Shown here: in pieces, positions 25,148-36,463 of the stretch
How positions within the stretch are numbered: the first letter of the stretch is position 1
How the letters are laid out: each line of letters opens with the position of its first letter
Assembly (NCBI GenBank): GCA_002224055.1
Contig: AZLU01000109.1
Location: forward strand, 62,001 to 126,000
From: Pezizomycotina sp. ARF18
Lineage: Eukaryota > Ascomycota
DNA: 64,000 nt
Direction of reading: 5' to 3'
Made by a program: the position numbers and the translations under genes
The notes under the pieces: model-generated
Databases searched by the model: none
What the model was told of the DNA's origin: nothing
The model's input: only the letters and a program-made list of their open reading frames with translations

Positions 25148-25409
25148 CTACACCGGCGCGCTCCTCAGATTCTGCGCTGCCTCGGCGATGCACCTCGAGT
25201 ACGTCACCGTGAGTACCTGAACGGCTGAGGACATCTTGCCGGTGAGTCTGCAAAATTCAAAGTCATACGTTAGCTTATACCACCGTAAAAACGCCGCAAG
25301 ACCGCTGATATTTTGTGTGAGGAGAGTTAAGCACTTACAAGCATCCTGCAGCCGCTTCAAAATCTTTGTCGCACGGTACTCTCTTGTACTTCAGGTCCTT
25401 AGAGGCCAT
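25148..25409 (-). CDS. 56-residue protein of unknown function, two exons
   Basis: Exon 1 is 25339-25409 (ATG at 25409, MASKDLKYKRVPCDKDFEAA), exon 2 is 25148-25247 and ends with TAG. The 91-nt intron has donor GTAAGTGC, a GCTAAC branch site 22 nt before the acceptor, and TTTTGCAG. After splicing the frame is open throughout: a charged start, then GCLLTGKMSSAVQVLTVTYS, then RCIAEAAQNLRSAPV. There are three Cys residues, no signal peptide and a mildly hydrophobic middle. I do not recognise it. The intron is good evidence of transcription, but the reading frame is short and further 5' exons cannot be excluded. Confidence 0.4.
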
Positions 25410-26406
25410 GCAGCATGCAGGCGATGTATTCAGCTTCTAGGGTGGTGAAGGTCTCTTGGAGATGTACTACACCCGCGGGATCGGGGGATCGTTCCTATAA
25501 AAGTACATAGTGGGGATGCTAAGTACAGTCATTCGCTCACGGTGGTAGCATGATTGGGGGTGTTAAACCTTTGCCCATGCTAACCGGATCTTGCTGGTAG
25601 CCTCTATGCGTTGAGAATCAGGGGTGTTTATATCTCTAAGCAGCGTACTTACCTCTAATTCCGGCACAGAGCGGGGACTGAGACCTAGAGCAGCTAGTTA
25701 TATCGCGCGCGAGGTGAGAATGGAAAAATGTCAATTACCTTTTCGGGTTCAAGCAAGACAATTATATTGTGAAAGAATTCCATGCTATCGACGTTTCTGA
25801 GAAAGCAATTGACAAGAAGAGCAAAGCGCCGTTCAGTAAAGCAGCATGTGAAAGAGTTCGACGCGCTCGCACGCTTGAAACCCAAGTTTCGAACTCGGAA
25901 TCATGACAAAAACCCACGACACAATCACTCAATTTTCGTTAAGAAGCAGCTTCTGAGAAGGATTGGGAGGTATACACAATAAATCGATTCCCAGATGAAA
26001 GAGAGGAAATGGAATGATGAGACTTCAAGTTTGGCATGAAAGGTATAGAAATCGCATTACAACAACGGGGTCGAACAAAGTACGAGCATGAGGTTCGAGT
26101 TTAGAAATCAAATACAAAGAGACAGGCTGGTAAGTAAGAGTAAGGCAAGTTCAAAAAGGAAGGATACAAGAAAGAGATGATTACAATCTGGAAAGAACAC
26201 TATGACGCTGCAAATGTGTAGAAAAAGATCGTGATTGAAGCTTTCTCACAGAGGCCGATTTGAAAGCCCGTGAAGGACGTTTCAAAAACCAATAAAACAA
26301 CTTGAACGCCGGGAACGCCAAAACTCATAAAAAAAAATAATACATTCGCTCCAATAGAATCAAACAGCAGGAGTAATAAACTCGCGACGTCGACCGTGAA
26401 GCTCTT
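25410..26406. other. intergenic, no gene seen
   Basis: About 1 kb. Purine-rich stretches near 26000-26200, no motif or RNA gene found. Confidence 0.45.
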
Positions 26407-28105
26407 CTATAACTCACTGATCTGTTTTATCTCCGTCTCCGACTGTTTACACTCCTTATCATTCTTTCCACGCCGCTTCTGGCACTCCTCCGAGTCGTTC
26501 TTCAGGCCCGAAATAGTCTGGCCGAACGACTTCGGAGACCGTTTTGTATTCCGGCGGTACGTACGCTCCTATACGCGCCCCGGCGGTAGCACCGCGATTG
26601 CCAAACGTTAACGATGAAGTCCCCGAACCGGAGCCGATATTTATATTAGGCCCCACAGTCGACCCACTGCCGGGGCGCGAAATAACAATGTCAATCACCT
26701 CGTTTCCCGACTTCGCGTCACCGACGCGTATAGACATGGTACCGTCGTCGTTGTTGCTGCTACCGCTGCCGCTAGGGAACGAAATTGAAGTACCTGTGTT
26801 AGCTTTTGACGGTGGGAAATTGATGCTGAGGTTCGAGCTTCCGGTCGGTGCGGGAACGTGCGATGAATTGCCGGTCTGAGTCATGTCATCGGCACCCTCG
26901 GTGGGAGCGGGACCGGGTAAGCCGTTTTCCGAGGCCGAGGCTGTAGGAGAAGCTTCCGAGTCCGAGGCTGTAGAAGAAGCACCGGTACAGATTCAGCAGC
27001 TGAGTTACCGGGTAATACGACAGCCGGAGGTGTAGAAGCAGCAGCAGGTGCGGAAGGAGTTGGGAAAGCCGGGAGTGTAGGTGTAGGTGTTGAAGCAGCC
27101 GCGTGAGCTCCGCAGCCACACTTGTGCGCTGTTGAAGAGCGGTTGGGCATGGCGGAGCGTGCGGGAGGAACAGGGTAGGCGGTAGTGGTAGTGGGTGCTA
27201 TGGGGACGCCTGCTGGAGGGGGAGTAGGCATGGAATCGGGGGGAACGGAAGCGGAGGGTGAGGTTGCGGGCGCGGGTGCAGGGGTATCGGATGGATCGGG
27301 AGTGACGGCGGCGGGAGCGGATGGGGTAGGGACATCCGGGCAGCGGGGCAGAATCGGAAGGAGTGGGTGCACTAGAAATGGGTGGAGAGGGATCGACACC
27401 GGGACCTTTAGAAAGTGGGGGAGAGGGAAGGAGACCGAGGCCATCAGAAGGTGTAGGAACAGGATCTGAAGGAGTGGGAGGAGAGGCGGGTGCGGAACCA
27501 GTCGGGCAGGGTATCAGCAGGCGGAGCAGAAGGAGTGGGGTTATCAGCAGGCGGAGCGGAAGGAGCAGGGGCATCGGATGGAGTGGCGGGAGCGGAAGGG
27601 GCGGGGTTATCGGATTGGGCAGGAGCAGACGGAATGCCAGCAGAGTCTGAAGGAGCAGGGGTATCTGGAGCTGAAGGGGAAGAACCAGTTGGAGCTGGAG
27701 CGCCCTCAGTTGGAGCAGGAGCAAGGCCACTCTCGGTAAGCGCAGGATCAAGATCGCTCTCGGTGGGCGCTGGATCAAGACCGCCCTCGGTAGGCGCAGG
27801 AGCAGAAGCAGGGTCCGAAGGATTTGCAACAGCAGGGCCCGTGGCCGCGGGTGTGGCACTTTCGTAAGTCGTCATCGTCTCTGTGACAGGAAGCCCAGCC
27901 CCTGGAGGAGTGGAGACCGGCTGTGGCATCTCATCGCCGCAGCCAGCTCCACTCCCGGATGGTTGGAAGTCCGCTGGAGGCTGCGCCGGCGGAGGATAAG
28001 TGGGGCCGGTTCCGCTGCCGGGACATGGGTTGTTGGGTATTGGAGCGGCGAACACGCCGGCGCTGAGGTATAGTAGCACTAGGAGGACGTAAGGTTCGAA
28101 TGCAT
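26407..28105 (-). CDS. Pro/Ala/Ser-rich repetitive secreted protein, frameshifted
   Basis: An ATG at 28105 lies just before a hydrophobic segment (EPYVLLVLLYLSAGVFAAP), a signal peptide once the frame changes. The mature part starts PIPNNPCPGSGTGP and is dominated by repeats: five units like DPAPTESDL near 27700-27800 and two 33-bp units like PSAPPADNPT near 27520-27570, then PTPSD-rich sequence. A short Cys-bearing segment (TAHKCGCGAHAAAS) follows, then a Ser/Asn-rich part with SIRVGDAKSGNEVIDIVISR and NINIGSGSGTSSLTFGN. The C-terminus is a charged helix (NDSEECQKRRGKNDKECKQS, ending in KQISEL) stopping at 26407-26409. Composition fits an O-glycosylated wall or matrix protein. At least four frame changes are implied, so the repeat count is approximate. 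Confidence 0.55.
27500..27810. repeat. coding minisatellites of about 30 and 33 bp
   Basis: A unit containing ctcggtaggcgcaggatcaa recurs about five times at 27700-27800, and caggcggagcagaaggagt-type 33-bp units recur at 27518-27590. They encode the PAPTE and PSAPPAD repeats. Confidence 0.65.
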
Positions 28106-31100
28106 ATTGCTAGTTCTTGATCAATGGATTATTGATAAAGTAATGGTGATTTCCGGTACGAGAATAGATGATTGGAGTATGTCGAACCGTCTCCACACAG
28201 TAAGTCGCTGCGTATCTTATCTTCTCGTAAATGTCGTCGGAGAACATGAACTAAAGAACCTTGATAAGAGACGAGAGAAAGCGTGGGCTTCTCGATGTCT
28301 TATAAGTTTCGAGTTTATTGCTACGAGTATTTGCAATTGTGGTAGTTGTACTCATGCACACCGGTATTGTGCGATCTTGGCTAACGTGTATCGTGACATG
28401 GCTCGAGTACTCATCCGTACGCTGGGCGGCACGGTAGAGGCTGCGCGATTCATGCGTACGGCACAGCTTTCCAAAGTCTAAGAGCCGTTTACGAGTCTAA
28501 GGAACTTGCGTGTGAAGTTGAGTCCCGATCCGATGCAGGCTTAGGCGATTTGAAACGAGAAAAGACTCGGAATCGGTGTCACTGGCTTAGGAAATAGCTA
28601 GGATCTGAGGGCTGGTAAGGCGAACAAAAACAGCGGCCTGAAAACCGGTTTTGGTTTTGCATACTCTAAGACGTGTTTGCGTATCGATAAATATCAAGAT
28701 ATTTGGCACGGTTCAGGAACCGAACACCAAGTTCTGCCCTAGGTAGCGTTCCTCTCCTGCCACTCAACGCCTGATTTTGGCCATGAAACGTTGCTATACT
28801 TCTATAAAAGCAATGGCATGGCCCCCATGGTTTGTATGCAAGGGCAATTGCACCGTTGTCTAAACCCTCGGAACTCGGCAGATTTCGCAGTTTTGAACCC
28901 CCTTTTCAATCTTTCGGTTATTATTTTTTGGAGGCAATTGGGGCCGAACATTGGACGAAAGATTCTTGGGGAAAAGCCAGCCTTGGCTTACGGTGCCTAA
29001 TGGCGGGGGGATTCAAAATTGGTGTTCAATCATGGCCACGTTACGGGCGGCTACCGACGATAGGCTGTGCTCATACTGACACGAGCTAGTCTATAGTCAA
29101 CGTGTGCGATATATATAACAAATTCTTGAACTTCGAAGTGGCTTTAAGGCTGGAAACTCATATCATGGCATGAGAAAATTGGCGCTCCTCGGACTATCAC
29201 AAGGCTTATAAGTTTTAACTTCAGTCCGCGTTTGCTATGCTGCGACCAAAAACGATCTTTAAAACCACGCCTATGTCTCGTAGCATGGTATAAATGCCTA
29301 AAGTCACGACCACGTTAACCCAAATATGTAAGACTACGAATTAGTAAAACCGGCGAGAGCGGGGCTGTTGGGCAGGAAGTGGGGTGCGTTCCTGAACTAA
29401 GAGTGGGGAACTCATTAACTGCATTGTTGGGTTATCAGAAATGCGGATATAGCGGTACTGGAAAAAAAGGCTTTTGTGTATCAATCATTATGTGGATACT
29501 CTGAAGCCTGCTACCAGGCGCAGTATCCCGCGATGTCGCTTGAACCGGGTAAATCGACTCAAGGCTTTGTTGACTTGGCTGGCGCGTAATCTTTTGAGCC
29601 TATGAAGTATTCGCGTACATTGAATTCAGCGTTGGAGACTCCCATGAAGATGATTTATATGTGAATTCTCATTTAGAGAAGAGATTGTAAATTCCACGAA
29701 CATCCCCAGAGGCCCCTACGCACCTAGCTAAGCGGGGCAATGAGGTAGTGCTTCTGATCCGGACATCTTGGTGTGGTGGGCGAGGTCCTAATCATTAGTA
29801 TGTAGCACAATAAGCTTTGTTCCCCTTAACTGTCTCTCTAAAAAAATCTTACAATAGTGAAGATGCGAAATCCAATTCCTATCGCGATACAATATTGGTG
29901 TACTATCAAGAGCTATTGAAGTTTGCCCCTCCAAACGCTTCACCCGTTGGCTTCATGTAAAGTAATTCATGCGTGAATCTATAACGCACTCGAAAACCCG
30001 GATTATACTGACATATTCCCGTCAAATAACCTAACCAAGTATTAAACATTCACCAATGCTGAAATCCGTTCATCAATCGAAACTCGACGCCCTCATGTTC
30101 AGTCGCGGTAAATTAGGAGGACTTTTGATCGTCGTTTCCGCGAGGTGTTCTCTTCTGAGCCTGCATTGACGATTCTTTCGGCTGAGCCCGACTAACCTCG
30201 AATTTTGCATGCATGATCGCGACTTGTTTGCCTATACCTCTGTCGTGTCTACGACCATAGCACGTGCATACTGGGTATTTCATGTACTGTATTCTGGCGT
30301 TATAAACTTTCGCTTGGGCGCAGCGGGCCTGTTTCTTGTTCATGATATCAAAAGGCAAAGGCATGGAGAAACTAGTTCATCTATTGACAGATTGAGTTAT
30401 CGTTCTCCACGATTCCGGAAATTTAGGAGATTTCGAAAGGTTACATCATATTCCTTCGTCTCGAGAATAGACGAGGGCTATGTCAAATATCGATAAGGTT
30501 CGGGGCTGAAGAACCTCGAGGTTCGTGTTCATGATACAATAACCAACGTCTCTTCATGATCTGACATCCGGGGTATAAGATAAGGCCAAATCCCACTTCT
30601 CGTCGCGTCTTTTTCGTTGCAATCTATCAGCAACAATTCCTTGCCTTTCAGTCATAGTTCCATCATTCACAGCAGTACTGTAGTTTCTTTCATTACTCCA
30701 GACAGTAGCCTATTAATTTATTTATTAAATTATTGTCAGCAAGTCTTTCGCTTCTCATACATAAAAAAACCCAATACCGGAGCCAATCGAGACCAGAAGT
30801 CCAAGTGGAGCAAGCCTCAGAAGGTAGTCTACACGTTCTTTGATAACTACCAGGACTTTTGGCACAATTAAGATACCTTCAGCTCATCTTTTTAATCAAG
30901 TTTGGTCATTACGACGGCTTAATGGCGTTCGTATTTGGGCACCTGTTTTTTCCTGAAGCTTCAGAAAGTGTTCATATTATTTATTATCCGATAGATACCA
31001 GTTTGAATGGATTATACTAGATCCTTGACTCTGCAAGTTCGATGACAAATCAGTTGTATTTCTCCTTCATAAAGAGGCGAAAGTTGGGCGTTAGTTCTTG

Positions 31101-32879
31101 CATGGTAGGGATGCAATATAAAATATTCGTATAGCAAGGGCAATGAATGAAGATCGCGACAGGCACTTCTCGCTCTATATTGCGACAGAAATAGTAACAA
31201 GCAGTGGTTTGTAGTAGCAGCAACGAAATTTCATAAGCCAAGTAAGGAGAGATGTGTATGACGGATAATATCTACCAATCGCCGAGCTCAGATTCCGTAG
31301 ATCGCTGATTACTTGCATTGATCGCAAGGCATTTTAGTTCCGCTAAGACTCAGAGCTTTCCCTGGAACGTTTAAAAAGCTAAAGGATTCAATTTACCCCG
31401 AAGACATAACCAATAGACCGTCGAGGATATGTAACTCTGCCCTGGGAGAATGAGTGAGTTAAAACATGGCAGGGCTTGGCTCCACTGCTGACGACAAATG
31501 CCTGAAGAATCCCAGTCTCGAAGGATTAACAAAATACCGCCGATCGATTAGTATTCGAAATTCACGACCTGCCAATGAAAATTATCCGAGAGGTGACGGG
31601 ATTGCGCCCCCCACTGCCACGAGGCGTTTTAAAAAGAGCTCCACTAAGCGGCACGGTTTGGTATGATAGGATAGTGGAGACCAATTTAAACCCCTTGTCA
31701 GCCAACCTCCCACACCTAGCTCTTCACAGCCTTCATGTGCTCGAGACGAATCATCCAACTGTTTTATATATGAGTGTGTTAAGGTTTCGAAGCTCTGTAT
31801 TAGGCAGGATATCAGTCGAGGTGGTTTACAGGATCTCAAATAGGCGGGTGTGGCGCTCCGTTCTCTGCTGGGGCTTCTTTGAGAAGGCCCCAATAGGTCC
31901 TGTCCCTGCACAAGTCACTATCTCTGTCATAAGTGGGCATTCGGTGCCTACATGTATACCGGTAGATATATCCGAGAAATTTCCCCGAGGATGTTATTGT
32001 TATTCCAATAGGTAGGGATCGGCTGGTGCCCTTGCTGGAAGCTGGATTCCCACGCGTGAAGGAACGATTGCACTTTTGTTCCGCCCAGGATTCCGCAGTC
32101 AAGATAATGTCTTCATCCTGAGGCTTTTTTCTTTCTCCCACTATCTCATGATGATGTTGGATATGTCCATATTGCTATCATGGGCTTGCGAGGACTTTCA
32201 TGTCTCTACATGTAGAAGTCAAGTGGGCGGCGTTCGCACCGTGACTCGATCCATTGAGAACTAATATAAATCGATGTGGCAATGGTTTAAAGTTATGAGG
32301 CCTTGGTCAGTAGTACGTTTCGCTGGAACAGTCCAAGACAACTGATTAGAAGGCCAAGTGGTGAAATTCTCGAAGATCAGTTTTCGTCAACACTGGCACG
32401 ACAGGCTTGCACCCTTGCGAATGCCCAGAAGCGATTTACTAAACTAAAGGAGTTTTCTCTTGAAAAAACCTCAACATGAACAAGCCTTCCTTATTCAACA
32501 CAACTAGGCGAGAAACGAAGAAAAAAAACTCCCGCAATTAAACTTCATTGGTGTTCTTGGAGTCTACCGTGGTCCTAGTTGGTGACAAGGGTTTGGTCTT
32601 GCGAAGGCATGCGAAGATCGCCACTCGTGAGAACGCGATGAACAGGCTTTCCCCGCCTTTGATTCAGTTATCTAGTAGAACGCTAGGGCAAAGGATTCCA
32701 CTTTCAAGCTTGATAACTAAACACCCCCCGTCAAATGGATGTGGAACAAAAGCTTCAAGTTTGTATTGCCTCGAGAAAAAAAGTCTTCGCCCTGCTTCTA
32801 GTGGAGTAGTCTGCAAGGCACAAAATATCGCGCAACCCAAGGCTATACCGTCGATTCGAGACATTCGTCCTATTCACGT
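28106..32879. other. 4.8-kb gene-empty region
   Basis: No gene, RNA or repeat family could be supported. Frames longer than 100 residues at 28107-28481, 31575-32015 and 32548-33045 have no motif, no signal peptide and cross sequence with no coding bias. Confidence 0.45.
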
Positions 32880-32883
32880 CCTC

Positions 32884-32891
32884 TATAAATA
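32884..32891 (+). promoter_or_regulatory. TATA box of the defensin gene
   Basis: TATAAATA in the context CTCTATAAATACC, 168 nt before the defensin ATG at 33052, followed by a pyrimidine-rich leader with CATCATCACC runs. Typical of strongly inducible fungal genes. Confidence 0.55.
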
Positions 32892-33051
32892 CCACCCCGA
32901 TCCTCCCTTCTTGATCCATCTCATCATCATCACCATCATATCATCACTCACCGATCAGCTCTTCTTCATTCTCGATCTAAACCTCATACTCCCATCTATA
33001 CTAAACGCCACAAGCACTACCAGCTTCGTCAAACCTCCAAAGTAATCAATC

Positions 33052-33538
33052 ATGCAGTTCACTACCATCGTCTCCCTTTTCGCCGTCGTCTCCGCCGTCG
33101 TTGCCATCCCGACGGATAACAACAACCAACTCGAGAAGCGTGGGTTCGGCTGTGGAATCTTCAGCAGCGACGACGCTCAATGCAACTTCCACGTACGTGC
33201 TTTCTCTTATCCCTAGGGCCTCTGGAATATTCCCGTTATTCATTTATATCACCCCGCTTCTCCTCGTACAAAGTGTAAGGCATTTATTTAGCCAATATTA
33301 ACTGCGTGTTCTTGCTCTAGTGCGTCAACGATGTTTCCATCAACTGCTCGGACGGCAGGAAGATTAAGCCTTACAAGGGCTCCTGCGGTGGATGGGCCAG
33401 CGCGTAAGTGCCCTTTTCTTGGGCAATATATTTCTCCAAGATTCCTAAAGAAGTAACGAACGTATAGAAGACCATACTGACATCACATTTTTGATGCTCT
33501 ATAGTACCTGCCAGTGCTCTTACAACACGTCGTGCTAA
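33052..33538 (+). CDS. plectasin-type fungal defensin precursor (eight Cys), three exons
   Basis: Exons 33052-33192, 33321-33403 and 33505-33538 give 85 residues with no break. Donors are GTACGT and GTAAGT, acceptors CTCTAG and CTATAG. Residues 1-18 (MQFTTIVSLFAVVSAVVA) are a signal peptide, 19-30 a short propeptide ending in Lys-Arg, a Kex2 site. The mature peptide is 55 residues and begins GFGCGIF. Its Cys residues are at mature positions 4, 14, 18, 26, 39, 47, 49 and 55. The C-x3-C (14/18) and C-x-C (47/49) pair define the cysteine-stabilised alpha-beta fold, and GFGC, DD-x-QC, HC and YKG match plectasin from memory. Such peptides are secreted and target bacterial lipid II. The extra Cys at 26 and 55 probably make a fourth disulfide. 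Confidence 0.9.
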
Positions 33539-34089
33539 GCAACACACCATGATCGGCGTCGCTTTCGCCAGTCTACGAGATTGAGGAGGGTGCGAAATGT
33601 AAAGCGGAATAGAATCGAATATAGACCATCAGTATGCCTGTCCGAGTTGGACTTGGTTCGGTTTCTTGAATTGTTGGGATAGTTGTCACATTAGAAATGC
33701 ATTTTATCTCTGACGTTCTCTTCTATTAGACTGTATTCTGTATTATAAAATTAATTTAGCTAATATCATCTATGAAACATATCATACGAGCCTGAGACAA
33801 AGCTTTTAGTTTTTAGAATGGCAAGTGTCCTTGATACGAGATGGAGGATTGAATATTACGTTCGGTAGTACTAGTAAAACTATGGCAAAGATCATGCTTG
33901 CGCGCAAAGCTATTCAGGCAACGTATGTTTTTTGAAAACTATAAAACATTTCCTAGTTAACCGACTAATTACATGCGATGATCCTTACAAATGCTAACTA
34001 ACAACGCTACTTGAATGCCAGAAAATGGTAAACAGCCGCTATATATACACAGTATAGACGAACCGCCCATATCTCGAACACTCTGCTGG
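33539..34089. other. intergenic, AT-rich, no gene seen
   Basis: About 550 bases holding the 3' end of the defensin transcript unit. No other feature seen. Confidence 0.5.
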
Positions 34090-34560
34090 CACCCGCAATA
34101 GTGACGGTTTATGGCCTGGTCATACCACCGGCGACGGAGCTTCTCGCGATGTTACGGACGCCAGCGTGGGCTCCGGTACGTGGACGTGAAGGAGGACCAG
34201 ATCCTCCGGCTTCGCCTCGGCGGGAACTGCCATGCGATCAAAGATTCCTAAACGCGGATCGTATTGGTCGGTGGGGTCTGGAGCTTAGTAACAGTTGCCT
34301 GGGTTGTTGGATGTATGCAGTCTGGGCTGCTAATCACAAAAAACTAAGAGATTGCAGTCGCCTTTATTCTAAATTTGATACTGACGGTGGTGCTAGGAGG
34401 GGGTAGATGATATCGAGAGTGTTGGAGGGTTTGGCCACCAAGGGGGGAGGATGAGAGCCCGAGCTCTGATGTCTCCGGGTTCAGGCTGAGCTGGCTCGAC
34501 TGGGGCCGAAAGAACGCCAGTAATAAACAGGGCGGCGGAGGGGATGGCGTTGGTCTTCAT
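34090..34560 (-). CDS. small secreted protein candidate, probably two exons
   Basis: ATG at 34560 opens MKTNAIPSAALFITGVLSAP, a signal peptide, followed by VEPAQPEPGDIRARALILPP. A likely intron acceptor (TTACTAAGC branch-like site, then GCGTTTAG) lies near 34249, after which frames rich in Gly, Arg and Pro, or EAKPEDLVLLHVHVPEP, are open to about 34090-34120. The donor and the correct downstream frame cannot be fixed by eye. A TATA box sits 105 nt upstream of the ATG. I do not recognise the family. Confidence 0.4.
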
Positions 34561-34664
34561 GATCTACGGTTGAACTTATGAGGGGATGAGATGAATTGAG
34601 GAAAGATGAAGGGCTGGTTTATTTTTGAATGATGAACAAACTGTATCCCAGGAAAAACACATGC

Positions 34665-34672
34665 TTTTTATA
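34665..34672 (-). promoter_or_regulatory. TATA box of the 34.1-34.6 kb secreted candidate
   Basis: Minus strand reads TATAAAAA 105 nt before the ATG at 34560. Confidence 0.45.
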
Positions 34673-36353
34673 AAGGAGCTTCGAATTCCTGCTATTAACA
34701 TAATATTCGGCATTCTTAGTTTTCAACGACGAGAAATGGACAAATGTCTATAACTTGGCCTTCTAAATTTGGATAACAGAAAACCCTCTCGTGGCGCTGC
34801 GACGTGGAAATTTCGCGATATGAATTCTTCGATGTTTTTGATGGTAGAGAGAGAAAGGCCGCTTCTATAATTCCTGCCGGAGAGCGAATTGTATAGGGCT
34901 AACGTTTCTCCACGGTGATCTATTATTATTACTTTGCTGTATAATCTGGATGCGGGTTCTGGAAGAATGGCCTTTATTGGCAAAGTGTCTCTTAGCACGA
35001 AGTCTGGAAGAAAGGAACGCCGATGAACCTGTATCGATCGGCTTTTGCCCCGCGACGTGGGAACTACGAAAGCGTCACATTGCCTACGGAGGCCTGCTAC
35101 AAGCAAAAGACTCTTAATTGTCGGATGTTTCCATCGAATATACCATCATAAGACCGTAATGGTCGCAATAGTGCTGCGATTCAATATAAATATACGTTCT
35201 AACAGGCTTATAAGTGCTATCCAGTCGTAGTAGTTTCTGAAAAGACCTGAAAGAAAGGGAAATATCCTACAGGCAGGGAGCTACACATCTTACACCCAAA
35301 GCAAAAGCTTCCCGAATATAAAGTTCAATATCAACGGTAGTTTCTGTAGGTAGTGGCTCAGCACTCAGACACAGGGTAATACCGTAGACAGAAAGGTCTA
35401 CTGGATTTCTCATACTTATTGTGCTTATTGGATTCCTTTTCGTTTATTATTTCGTTTTGATTTGTTTTGGTTTTTTTTTTTTTTTTTTTTTTCTTGTCTC
35501 AGAATAGATGCTGATGGCTTCCGTTGGACAGCCGGCCTAGGTTCATAGAAAGAATGAATTGGAGTCATTCCTAATATCTGCCTAGCACTAACCCCCATGC
35601 GTTTGAGCTCGTTACGCTATGGGCAACTACATAAAGTTTATAATGTGATGGATCTGGGGTGATAGGAATAATTGTCAACGCTGATTGAACTTTGATCGCG
35701 AGATCGCGGCTGCTATGGTTAGGAAGCGATTCTTGTGGAATTACAACAATGAATGTACTAAATGCGTGCACGGTCCGAATTCTATTTAATTTTGCAATTC
35801 TAGATTGAAAAAAGAAGAAAACAAGAAATAAACACCATGCTCGTTGGATGCGGACGTCCGAGACGGGTTTGTCGTCAATACCGTTGTTTTCATGAAGGAA
35901 CGAATTGATTCTTAAAAAGAAACATAAAACGTCATTGAAGTTTGGCCCCAGATATGAGACGTATGATAGAAGAACATTATTATGGAGGCCGGCGACTCTG
36001 AGAAGCTTTGGTTATTCGTTCCTCAAGGCGGAAAATGGCTCGAGATCGTTACGCTATGACGCTGATGTCTTAAGAATTGTGATCACCACGCTGAAGTGTT
36101 TTGGCATCTAATGATAAACAGTATGGTACAATAATGTCGATAATGTCTCTATATCGGCCAGGCAGGGTTTACCTACAAGGTCTCACAATATCTGCTTGCC
36201 TTCATGGAATACCACTGCTACATCACTGTCTCAAACCAGTGAACCTTAATACAGGACACGCCAATAAGTCCAGACTTTTAAGTGTACTAAACCTCATTCT
36301 TAGTCTTGTCTTTCAAATTCCCATGGGCTGGCCATTGCTGCTGCACACGGTAT
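34673..36353. other. intergenic, no gene seen
   Basis: About 1.7 kb with a T22 run at 35471-35492. The 127-residue frame at 34723-35106 has no motif or credible start and is not called. Confidence 0.45.
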
Positions 36354-36361
36354 TATATAAA
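36354..36361 (+). promoter_or_regulatory. TATA box of the 36.5-37.5 kb secreted candidate
   Basis: TATATAAA about 105 nt before the ATG at 36464. Confidence 0.45.
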
Positions 36362-36463
36362 CACCACCAGCGCTCCCCAAAAAAATGAACTCTTGGAAAA
36401 GCGACATCTCTTCTGTTATATTCGCGTTTTCTAGCTACCGAGTTTTAGAATTATCCGTTTAAC

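Noticed and set aside
25400-25500. Minus-strand string TLEAEYIA reminiscent of copia RNase H
   Set aside because: Only eight residues match and nothing around it resembles a retroelement; more likely chance.
27005-27859. 284-residue Leu/Pro-rich open frame on the minus strand
   Set aside because: It is an out-of-frame shadow of the repetitive Pro/Ala/Ser protein; repeats keep alternative frames open.
32330-32400. String agtggtgaaattctcgaag resembling a conserved 18S rRNA segment
   Set aside because: The likeness ends after about 20 bases and the neighbouring sequence has no rRNA character.
32548-33045. 165-residue open frame directly upstream of the defensin
   Set aside because: It covers the defensin promoter, including the TATA box and pyrimidine-rich leader; its sequence looks random.
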